From Ailanthus altissimus (Eukaryota; Streptophyta; Magnoliopsida; Sapindales; Simaroubaceae): 64,000 nt of DNA. Positions within the stretch are counted from its first letter, which is position 1. Each line of letters opens with the position of its first letter. A program made the translations under genes and the position numbers. Positions 34,650-44,440 of this stretch are shown piece by piece. The stretch covers positions 7,936,001-8,000,000 of the forward strand of contig OX327702.1 of NCBI GenBank assembly GCA_946807835.1. Reading direction: 5' to 3'. The notes under the pieces are model-generated. The model made no database searches. It had not been told where the DNA came from and was given only the letters and a program-made list of their open reading frames with translations.

Positions 34650-36837
34650 TGTTGGAGCTGGTGCTCACGTGCCATTCCAATATTGTATGAATATTAATTG
34701 TTAATATTTATACAATAAACATTTCGAATAAAGATTGTTAATATCATATTAATATGGTATAATGCTTGTAACATTACAGACATTGTTTGATCTGAAAGAG
34801 TTCAGATCTGGTCTAAAGGAGTTTAGATCAGAACTAATAGTTAGCAAAGCTGAGAGTTATAAATGCTAAAAGTTAGCACTGTTAAGAGTTAGCAGGTTAT
34901 AAGAATCAGCGAGGTCTAAAGAGTTAGAACCTTGTCTATAATGGGACAAAGACCTGAGAGTATACTTGTAATGATATAGTTGCAAAGAGTTGCAATAGGA
35001 GTTAAGAAATATCATTATGTAAGTATGTCTCAAACATAATGTTCCTGATCTATAATCACTAATGCGGGTCTATCAGTGATTCACTTTATATAGATTAGTG
35101 TATGTCTATATCTGACTGGTTCAGATGGTTGTTCTTAGCTGACCATGAGCTTAGAGCTTGTATAGGCATGCGGGTATCCAGTCAGGACTGGATACTGAAC
35201 AGACTTATGAGGACCCCAATAGATATCCTATGACACCGTCAAAGGAAGGTCCTCTCGAGTTGAGTAGTATTCGTGGTCCTTTGACCTGAGCGCCACGGTG
35301 GTCTTGTGAGTGATCCATCATGCTTTGGTTCCACATATGTCAGAGACCTTTCATGGTCTGACCGCTATGTGTCGCTGGGTATGGTCCGATGCTCATGGAG
35401 TCCGGTGTGCGTAGATACGGGATCCGTCAGCTTACGTAGGTAAGTTGTATATCCGATGCTCCGAGATTGTATTTCATAAAGTCTTGTGGCCACAAGCATA
35501 AACCCGGGAAAAGAGTTTCCCACAGGGTTAAACAATATAGCAAAAGTGTTTGCGTATATTGTTTATCGAGATACGAATCTGGAGATAAGATTATGGATGA
35601 GCAAATAGGGATTTGACGGTGCTGATCTATATCCCTGCACATCCAGGATATAAATGATGGAAGGATTATACGTATACGTTATGACCTCAACTTGTATGGT
35701 CTGACACGCTGATTTGTAATATTCGTAACGTGTGCGTGGGGCATCGATTACGGATTAATGGAACAGTTCCATTTGACAAATCGGGTGTAGACCTAGAGAG
35801 TCCCAATATGAAATGTACTCTTTGAGCACTTGGGCAGTGTACCGTATTGAATTGTTCAATACAGTATAATTCAGCAATTACTAAGGTTACGTTAACTAAA
35901 GTATGTGGTTAAATTGGTGGGACCCACTTTAGGTTAACTTGGTAACCGAGTAAGGATATAGTAGTAATTTCACTTTATGATTATTTAATTGTTAAATAAT
36001 TAAAATAAATATTTATTTATTTAATTGTTAAATAAATTAATTTAACATAACTAAGGTTAAAAGTTAACCAAGTGGTTAAGTTAAGTTAACCTTACTTAAA
36101 GGTTAAGTAAAGGTTAACCTAACCATGGTTAAGTTAGTTAACTATGGTTAAATTAATTAAATATTTATTAACTTAAAGGTTAAGTTAAAATAATCTAACT
36201 AAGGTTAAATGTTAACTAAGGTTAGGTTAAGCCAAATGAAATGCAAATGAAATTCAAATTAGTTTGGAATTAATGCATTAGTATATAAAGTGAAATGAAA
36301 TTCAAAATTCATAATTGATTTAGTTTTTTAGGTTTTGCATTTTGGGAGCCAATTCAATTTGAGAAATTGAAATTGTTTGTTTTGTGTTTTAAGTGTTAGA
36401 ACAACAAAACAAATTGAATTAATGGTTACTAAATGTAATAACTAAAAACAAGATTTGTTTTATTTATTCAAGAGTTGAATAAAAGGAAAAACAAATTTAA
36501 TTAAGTTAAATGGTTTAACTTTGTAAAATGTTTAAGAGTTAAACACAAATGCTGGATTAAGATGCTGCCATTCTAGACAATCAAACCCACCCTTGTTGAT
36601 TGCTAGAATTGATCAAAGATTCATTTCATGGTGGACTTCAAGAAAATTAATCCAAAGGCTTCATTGGTGATATTTCTCAATCTCGAATTTCAGATTAATC
36701 AAATGTTATTTTCTGTGTTCATTATATGTAATCTTCCGCTGTGCACATGTATGTATGAGATATGTATATTGTTTGTATGATGAACACAACCCACATGCAA
36801 GAGCACACTATAGTAAATCCCCCCATATAACCCAACA
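34650..36837 (+). repeat. 3' LTR (2188 bp)
   Basis: Same length, ends and order as the 5' LTR. I compared the two block by block and saw no difference. It is followed directly by TTAAA (36838-36842). Confidence 0.95.
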
Positions 36838-36842
36838 TTAAA
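36838..36842. repeat. Target-site duplication, right copy (TTAAA)
   Basis: Matches 27260-27264. After it the outer element resumes with ATCATCATAAATGATACTAG. Confidence 0.95.
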
Positions 36843-37554
36843 ATCATCATAAATGATACTAGAGCAGGTGGGAGTTGCTAGAAATTGTGCTTATGTGTCA
36901 TTCAAATTGTTGTATGCATTTTTATTTATTTAATATTTATACAATGAACATTTATTTTATTCGTCAATTAGTATTATTATTTATATGATAAGAGACTTGT
37001 AACTTTTCGGACTTTATAGGTCTAAAAGAGTTTAGATCTAATCTAAAAGAGTTTAAGTCAATGCTAAAGATAGCAATTCTAAAGAGTTAGAACTTGTCTA
37101 AAATAAGGATAAAGACCCGAGAATACTATAGTAATGACATAGTTACAAAGTATTACAAATGGTGCTAAAAAATGTCATTGCATAATATATTCTCAAAAAC
37201 CTCGTTCCTAATCTATGGTTACCAATATCACTCGATCGGTATTCCTTTAGGATTAATGTATATCCATATATGAATTATTTATATGGTTAGTCTTAGCAGA
37301 CCATGGGTTTAGCAAAAGTTCGTATGGGCATGTAGGTATCCAGTAAGTACTAGATACTAAATAGACTTATAAGGAACTCTAATAGATATCCCATGAGGCC
37401 GTCAATAGAGGGTCTTCTCAAGTTGAGTAGTATTCGTAATCCTTTGACCTGAGCGCTACAGTGGACTTGTGAGTGATCCACCATACTTTGGTTCTATGCA
37501 TATCAGATACCTTTCATGGTTTGACTGCTGGGTGTCGTTGGGTGTGGTCCGATG
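36843..37554 (+). mobile_element. Outer copia element resumed: polypurine tract and 5' part of its 3' LTR
   Basis: AGAGCAGGTGGGAGT (36861-36875) is the polypurine tract and TGCTAGAAATTGTGCTTA from 36876 is the LTR start. The order of LTR landmarks (aagagtttagatctaatc near 37028, 'gttgagtagtattcg' near 37419, 'ggtccgatg' at 37546-37554) follows the family. At 37555 a minus-strand element begins and the LTR stops. A piece that could be its distal end is at 49417-49921. Confidence 0.7.
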
Positions 37555-39618
37555 TGTAAAGAATCAACTGTGTACAAGTGTATGCATGTGGTAGTGTGTT
37601 TATTACAAAATACGCATCTAATACATATTTTAACGCAGAGAAATTATAAAATGTACAATTAACACACTAATCATATATTAATCAAATTAATATATAAATA
37701 ATAAAATTGAGAAATTACCAATACGTGTAACGTTTTACACGTTTTCTTTTGGAGTCCGCCTAGAGTTATACACGTTGTTAATTCTAGTTATCAACTTGGT
37801 GAGCTTGATAATTTAGAATAACAACTCCTTGATCCAACATATGATTAACTCTTTAATCCCAAATGGTCGAGTGAACCTTTTGCTCTTTCTTTCTCGCAGT
37901 AATGAAGAGAAGAAATAGAAGCAACAATTGCTTCTCTTACTGTTTAGAGCAAAAATAGAAATCAGAAATGAAATAACCCTTTAAATTTCCTTTTGTTTTT
38001 GTTTCAATTTCTCTCACCTTTCCGTTTCAACAATTTCACACATATATCTCATTTCATTAAAAAATTAATATTATAATATAATATTCATATAAATTCCATA
38101 GTGGCAAAAAATAATAATAAACAAAAAAAATAATATTATATATATAATGCATGACAACTATCATACATTATATATATTATATTATTATTATAATATTATA
38201 AAATAATATATTTTATTAGTGATATTTTGATTATTTAACATTTAAATAATCAAAGTATAAAATGACCATTTTACCCCTTATGCATAGTTACTAAGTATAC
38301 CCTTTAGCGGGTCTCACTAAATCCCACACTTAGGTAAACTCAATCGAGGGTCTACAATGCGTCATGTGTCACTTTACAATTAGTGAATAATTATTATTAA
38401 CTAATCGTTGTATTTAACACTTAAATACGCATATACACGTATTTTCGTGGTAACGTTGGATGTTACTGGATTAAACAATTTAATCTAGTACTCTACCCCA
38501 GTGTACAACGAGTACACTCCATATCGCGGGACTTCCTAAGTCCATGCCCGATTCGTCAAATGGAACTATTTCATAAGTCCGTGAGCAATGTCCTACGCAC
38601 ACGTCACAAGTATTACAAATCAGCGCGTTGAACCATACAAGTTAAGGTTACAACGCATACGTATAATCCTTCCATTATATATATCTTGGATGTGCGGAGA
38701 CATAGATCCACACCGTCAAATCCCATATGCTCATCCATAAACCTATCTCCAGAATGATATCTCAATTGAACAATATGAGCAAAACTCTTTGCTATATTGT
38801 TTAACCCCATAAAAACACCTTTTTCAGGTTAACTGCTTACGGCCATAAAACTTTTCTGAGATACTATCTTGGGGCATCTAGATATATCACTCCCTATGAA
38901 AGTTGACAGATCTCATATCTGCATACAACAGACTCCATGAGCATCGGATCATACCCAACAACACTCAGCTGTCAAACTATGAAAGGTCTATGACAACCGT
39001 AGAACCAAAGTATGGTAGATCACTCATAAGCCCACCGTGGTGCTTAGGTCAAAGGACCACGTATACTACTCAACTCGAGAGTACCTTCCATTGACGGTAA
39101 CATAGGATGTCTATTGGAGTTCTTATGAGTCTGTTCAGCACTCAGTCCTAATTGAATACCTGTATGCTTATACAATCTCCAAGATCCTGGTCAGCTAGGA
39201 ATGACCAACTGTACCCTACAGATATAGACATACATTGATTTATATAAATTAATAAGATCTACTAACAGACCTGCGTTAGTAGAAATAGATCAGAAACTAT
39301 ATATTTGAGAACATGCTTGTATAATGACACATCCTAGTAACCTATTGCAACTCTTGCAACTATATCATTATTAGCATATTCTGAGGTCTTTGTCCTGTTA
39401 CAAATAATGTTCAAACTTTTGGAATATTTGCTATTTCTTAGCACTAATCTAAACTCATTTAGACTATATCTGAACTTCTTCAAATAGTACAGAGTCTGTA
39501 GCATAACAAGCATTAAACAATATAATTAAAAGGTAATTAGCGATATAATAAAATATACTATGTATAGATATTAAATATTTATACAAAACTGGGATGGCAC
39601 ATAGGCACAACCCTAACA
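37555..39618 (-). repeat. LTR of the minus-strand element (2064 bp)
   Basis: TG...CA ends on the minus strand. Family landmarks appear as complements, for example 'actactcaactcgagag' at about 39063 and 'accgtcaaatccca' near 38712. Frames at 38613-38810, 38903-39094 and 39464-39685 are chance frames in the LTR. Confidence 0.8.
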
Positions 39619-39632
39619 ATCTCTCACTTGGC

Positions 39633-40798
39633 CTAGTGCTAATCACTGTGGTATCTAATACCCATAGACTCCGCGTGTTTCTCAAACACCTTTGGAGTTA
39701 AGGCTTTGGTAAGTGGGTCCTCTGTATTATTTACAGAATCTATTCTCTAAATAACTACATCTCTAATGGCCACAATTTCTCTAATGATGTGGTATTTTGC
39801 TCCACATGCTTAGACTTATGGTGTGTTCTTGGCTCCTTTGCTTGTGCTATGACCCTATTGTTGTCACAAAATAATGGGATAGGATATGATGAACTTGGAA
39901 CTATTCCAAGCTCAGCGAAAAACTTACAAATCCAAACAGCTTACTTTGCAGCTTCAGAACCTGCAATGTACTTTACCTTTGTGGTTGAGTCAGCTATGGA
40001 CCCCTGCTTGGTACTCTTTCAGCTCACTGTGCCTCCATTGAGAGTAAACACATATCTAGATGTAGACTTTCTATCATCTAGATCAGACTAAAAGTCTGAA
40101 TTCGTGTATTCTCTCACTTGAATATCATTATCTCCATAAATGAGAAACTTATCCTTCGTACCATTAAGCTATTTTCGGATATGTTTAACTGCCATCCAAT
40201 GTTTGTCACCTGAATCAGATTGATACCGGATTGTAACACTTATAGCCATACTGATATCAGGACTCATGTACATCATAGTATACATCAGGCTACCAACAGC
40301 TGATACATATGGTATGTTAGACATTCTAACCCTATCATCTTTCGTCTGAGGCAACATTCTCCTAAAAAGATGAACACAATGTCTAAAAAGTACATTTATT
40401 GTCTTACAATTAGTAAAACTGTACCTTTTTAAGACGCTATCGATGTATGATGTCTGAGAGAGTCCAATTAGCTTCCTAGCTCTATCTCTATAGAGTTTTA
40501 TACCTAGTATATAGAAAGCTTCTCCCAAGTCTTTCATAAAGAAATTCTTATTCAGATAGCTTTTCGTGGATTGCAACATACTAATATCATTCCCAATGAT
40601 CATTATGTCATCCACATAGAGAACTAGGAAGACGATCATGCTCCCATTGACCCTTTTGTACACACAAGCTTCGTCCTCATTTTTTATGAAACGAGACTTT
40701 CTGATTATCTCATCAAAAAGATGATTCCAGCTTTAAGAGGCTTACTTAAGTCCATAAATGGACTTCTTCAGCCTACATATCAGACCAGAAGTGTACAT
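39633..40798 (-). pseudogene. RT and RNase H of the minus-strand copia element
   Basis: The clean frame 40169-40663 (164 codons) holds FLVLYVDDIMIIGND, so the YVDD active site is intact, then KDLGEAFYILGIKLYRDRA, LSQTSYIDSVLKRY and SAVGSLMYTMMY...PDIS, the C-terminal half of copia RT. Upstream on the minus strand (40664-40798) the 'YGLKQASRSWN' region has two TAA stops. RNase H (about 39640-40090) has a KSKHVE motif and stops. This is the best preserved RT of the long-LTR nest, though truncated on its N-terminal side. Confidence 0.8.
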
Positions 40799-42886
40799 TC
40801 CTCAATGTACATATACTTTACGTGTCATCCCTCAATGTACATATACTTATGTATTTATATAAGTGTACATTCTCATTAAATCGTTAATACCTATTTATAT
40901 AGTACTATGCAATGTAACATTACAGACATTGTATAATTTGAAGGAGTTCAGATCAAATTTAAAGGAGTTTAGATAATAGCTTATAGTTAGCCTACTGAGA
41001 GTTATAAATGCTAAATGTTAGCACAGCTAAGTGTTAGCTGGTAATAATACTTAGCAAAGATCCAAGAGTTTGAGCCTTGTCTGTAATGGGACATAGACCT
41101 GGGAATATACTAGTAACTGCATAGTTGCAAGAGTTGCAATCGGGTGCCAGGAAATACTAGTTGCGCAAGTATATTCTCAAATAATTGTCCTTGATCTATT
41201 TCTACCGATGCAAGTCTGTCGGTGGATACCTTTATATATAGATCATATATATCGTACCTATAGGGTATAGATGGTCGTTCTTAGCCGATCGTGAGCTTGG
41301 AGCTCGTATTGAGATAGAGGTATTCAGTTAAGACTAGATATGGGACAGACTCACGAGGGCCTAAGATAGACACCCTATGTAAGCCGTCAATAGAGGGTTC
41401 TCTCGAGTTGAGTAGTATACGTGGTCTTTTGACTTGAGTACCACGGTGGACTTGTAAGTGATTCATCATACTTTGGTTCCATACATGTCACAGACCTTTT
41501 ATGGTGTATGGTCCGATGCTTATAGAGTCTAGTGTGTATAGATATGGGATCCGTCAGCTAGCATAAGAAGTTAGATATCCAGATGCTTCGAGACTGTATT
41601 TCAAAAAGTCTTGTGGCCACAAGCATTAATCCCAGAAAAGAGTTCCGCTAGGGTGGAACAATATTGCAAAGGAGTTTGCACATATTGTTCGGTGAGATAC
41701 AAGTCTAAAGATTTAACATGGATGAGCTCTAGAAGATTTGACGGTGATGATCTATATCCCCGCACATCTAAGATATCATGACAGAAAGACTATACATATG
41801 CGTTGTAACCTCAACTTGTGTGGTTCAAGGTACTGATTTGTATATTTGTGACGTGTGTATGGGGCAATGTTCATAGACTCATAGAATAGTTCTATTTGAC
41901 AAATCGGGCGTGGACCTAAGGAGTCCCGCAATATGGAGTGAACTCATTATGTACTAGAGTAGCATGCTGAATTAAATTATTTAATCTAGCAATATCCAGC
42001 ACTATCATAGAAATACGTGCGTGTCTGTACTTAAGTGTTAAATACAATAATTAGTCAATAATTGTTATTTACTAATTGTATAATGACACACGGTGCATTG
42101 TGGACCCTCAACTGAGTTTATCCAAATGTGAGATTTGGTGGGACCCACTAGAGGGTAGACCTGGTAACTATTTATGAAAGATAAAATAGTCAATTCACAC
42201 ATTGATTATTTAATTAATATCTTATAAATAATCAATTATATCTTATTATAATATATTATTAATAGTGCCAAATAGTTGGCATCCATTATTATTATTTTAT
42301 ATTATTATTAATATTATATTATTATTTTATTTATATTATATATATATGTAACGAGATGTGTGTGTGTGTGAAGTTAAGTGTGTGTTTTGTGTGTTACGGG
42401 AAAAGGAGGAGAAGAAATGAAAAGGTTCCATTTCTTTCATTTGTCCCGAGAAGAAGAAAGAAAAAAAAAAAGAAAGGGAAAAATGAAATTGTTTCATTTT
42501 TTTTCATAGTACCAAAAGAAGCAATTGTAAATTGCTTCGAATTTTGATTTCCTTTTCTCTAAAGAAAAGGAAAAATACACACACCCAACCATTTTATGAG
42601 TTTAAGAGTTAAACTCAGTGCTGATTATAGGGCTGTTGTTCTAGCTTGCCAAGTCCACCGAGTTGGTGACTAGAACTGCTGACTAGTTGGTCTCTATGTG
42701 GACTCCGATGATATATATGTATAACTATACACGTTCAAGGGATTTCTCAACCTTTCTAATATACTAATGTGATTAATATATTTTATTTATTATTTTTATT
42801 GTATGTTTAAATGCTTTCGCCATGTTTAATTTTAGGCAATAAACACAATTGCACATGCGTATACCCACATATATTATTTCTCAACA
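40799..42886 (+). repeat. 5' LTR of the second element, 5' end lost
   Basis: From about 40823 the sequence follows the 3' LTR ('gtcatccctcaatgtac' onward) to its end TCTCAACA at 42886. The first ~20 bp (TGTTAAGGCTGATGCTTA in the 3' copy) are absent. Instead the stretch 'CTCAATGTACATATACTT' appears twice (40801-40818 and 40831-40848). TA-rich simple sequence lies at 42240-42350. Confidence 0.8.
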
Positions 42887-42890
42887 AAAA

Positions 42891-42902
42891 TGGTATCAGA
42901 GC
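42891..42902 (+). other. Primer-binding site of the second element
   Basis: TGGTATCAGAGC, four bases after the LTR end CAACA; initiator tRNA-Met type, identical to the PBS at 29455-29466. Confidence 0.92.
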
Positions 42903-42994
42903 CATTTAGGATATATTTTAGTGTTGTTTGAGTGAATAGATGCAAAAGGCCCAATGAAAATGGCGCATTTCAAGTGTTGAAACAGGTATGCCAA

Positions 42995-43095
42995 AGAGGG
43001 AGCACTGGGCGCTGCAGCGCCAGAGGGCTGGTGCCGCGGCATTGGAGGTTTGACCTCTCAGCGCTACAGCGATGTAATCTGGCGCTGCGGCGGTA
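42995..43095 (+). repeat. GC-rich patch in the leader of the second element
   Basis: Short GC-rich stretch with GGCGCTGCAGCGCC, GCCGCGGC, CAGCGCTACAGCG and GGCGCTGCGGCGG. It occupies the same place after the PBS as the larger block at 29580-29870. It lies in an 88-codon frame (42932-43198) that is not a known protein. Confidence 0.75.
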
Positions 43096-43515
43096 TACCG
43101 TTCACTTGAATAGTAGCATTGAACAGTGTTTTACTGTTCACAACTACAGTGATTTTAAACAGTGTTTCAAAATTAATTTTACATGTGTAGATTTATGAGA
43201 TATAGTGATAAAATTTATTAGTGTACATTATAAATCAGGGTTTATAAGATGCAAAATAAGAGTTATCAGTCTGTATTATAAACCAGAATTAATTTTTCTA
43301 TGTTAGTAACCACAATGGGAGCTCTACTGGTAGAGGTTAGTTGTGTTTGTATAGAAAAATTAATTAATTGAGAATCACCCTCTCCATGGCATAGAGACCA
43401 ATGATATAAACAAAAATATCTCTTAATCAGATTGAAAAATATTACATTATGAGATAATATTTTATTCTAATTTGTCTTGTCAATACGGTGTTAGACGAGT
43501 CACGTCGGCCTTTTT

Positions 43516-43809
43516 TAATATTGCTATAGCGTGAAGGACTTAGTCTGTTAGGCTTGGACTACATCGATTAAACAAGAGGTGAGGCAAATATATACGAAAG
43601 TATTAACCAATATTGCTACAGCGTGAGGGTAGTATCGGTAGCATATATTTGATCATTGACAAGTTAATCTGAAATACACTTACCCAATATTGCTACAGCG
43701 TGAGGATAAGGTGTATTCAGAATCAAGTGGTAAGAGTTGCATGAGATGCAATTGACAAGTGTTGTCTACCTATTGGGTTTACAAAGGTCAATATTGCTAT
43801 AGCGTGAGA
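43516..43809 (+). repeat. Four copies of the leader motif in the second element
   Basis: Copies at 43516-43536, 43608-43628, 43685-43705 and 43789-43809 with core AATATTGCTAYAGCGTGA. Spacing is 92, 77 and 104 bp, within one base of the spacing in the complete element, although the intervening sequence has diverged. Confidence 0.88.
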
Positions 43810-44026
43810 CTCGAGTAAATTTTAATGGGATCTATTTCCTACTGTATAGTTTAAGAGTTTAAATTATCATCTTCTCATTCGAGAGATTATCGAGATTATG
43901 TAAAACAGTGGGAAGGTGTTTTAAATTGAAAATGTATAATTAGTATACCCATGATTTAAAATGTTCTATTAGCGATTTAATAACTATTCCGCTTACATCT
44001 CCCGTTATCTTGGCTTGTTAAGTATA

Positions 44027-44440
44027 ATGGCCACTACGAACCAGTTGGTGTGCATAGTTAATGCAGTCCAACTCAAAGGTACTAGAAATTATTCTGACCG
44101 ACAGATGAATCTCAGAAATGTTCTAGATTCAGAAAAATCTTGGACTTATTGTTAATCAGAGTTTGCCGAAAGGTATTTCTAATTACATCTCTTTAGAGGA
44201 TATGAATAGAGAGGGTGTGACGTTCTTTATTCCGGGTGCTTCATCTTCTACTCCAAATATATCTGGTGAGACTAGATGTGTGAAGAAAAGAAGATGAGGC
44301 AGATACCCAGCATTAATCCTCAGAGGCAATATTTATCCAAAGATCAACAAGAGAGCAGTATAGATGGAAAGTGTTTTCACTACAATAAGGTTAGGTATTG
44401 GAAATTCCTCTACCATAGAAGCCTTATAAATGTCAAGAAG
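44027..44440 (+). pseudogene. Gag remnant of the second element
   Basis: The frame starts MATTNQLVCIVNAVQLKG, parallel to the outer element's gag, and breaks near 44150. A zinc-knuckle-like KCFHYNK begins at 44369, only about 345 bp after the ATG compared with about 760 bp in the outer element. Central gag is therefore missing here too. The 76-codon frame 44276-44506 covers the knuckle remnant. Confidence 0.65.

Larger units (their letters stand above)
27265..36837 (+). mobile_element. Complete but non-autonomous long-LTR copia element (9573 bp), recent insertion
   Basis: Parts in order: 5' LTR 27265-29452, PBS 29455-29466, GC-rich leader 29580-29870, four leader motifs 30220-30513, hairpin array 30720-30798, gag remnant from 30797, pol remnant to about 34630, polypurine tract 34635-34649, 3' LTR 34650-36837. 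It is flanked by a perfect TTAAA duplication. Both LTRs are 2188 bp and I saw no difference on block-by-block reading, so insertion is recent. The internal region has no plus-strand frame above about 60 codons, and most of gag is absent, so it must have been copied in trans. It sits inside the RNase H/3' end of the outer copia element. Confidence 0.92.
37555..40798 (-). mobile_element. Minus-strand long-LTR copia element, truncated: 3' LTR plus RNase H/RT
   Basis: Read on the minus strand: RT (from 40798), RNase H, polypurine tract (complement of 39619-39632) and the 3' LTR (39618 down to 37555, starting TGTTAGGGTTGTGCC, ending GATTCTTTACA). The rest of the element (5' LTR, gag, integrase, first part of RT) is missing: at 40798-40799 it abuts the 5' LTR of a plus-strand element. 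LTR and pol are of the same family as the neighbours. Confidence 0.75.

Noticed and set aside
28042..35642. Identical 71-codon minus frames at 28042-28257 and 35427-35642
   Set aside because: They are the same chance frame in two identical LTRs, not duplicated genes.
38000..38230. Possible origin or promoter in a TA-rich run
   Set aside because: Simple AT-rich sequence inside an LTR; nothing specific.
42932..43198. 88-codon frame after the PBS of the second long-LTR element
   Set aside because: Lies in the untranslated leader and is not conserved in the other elements.
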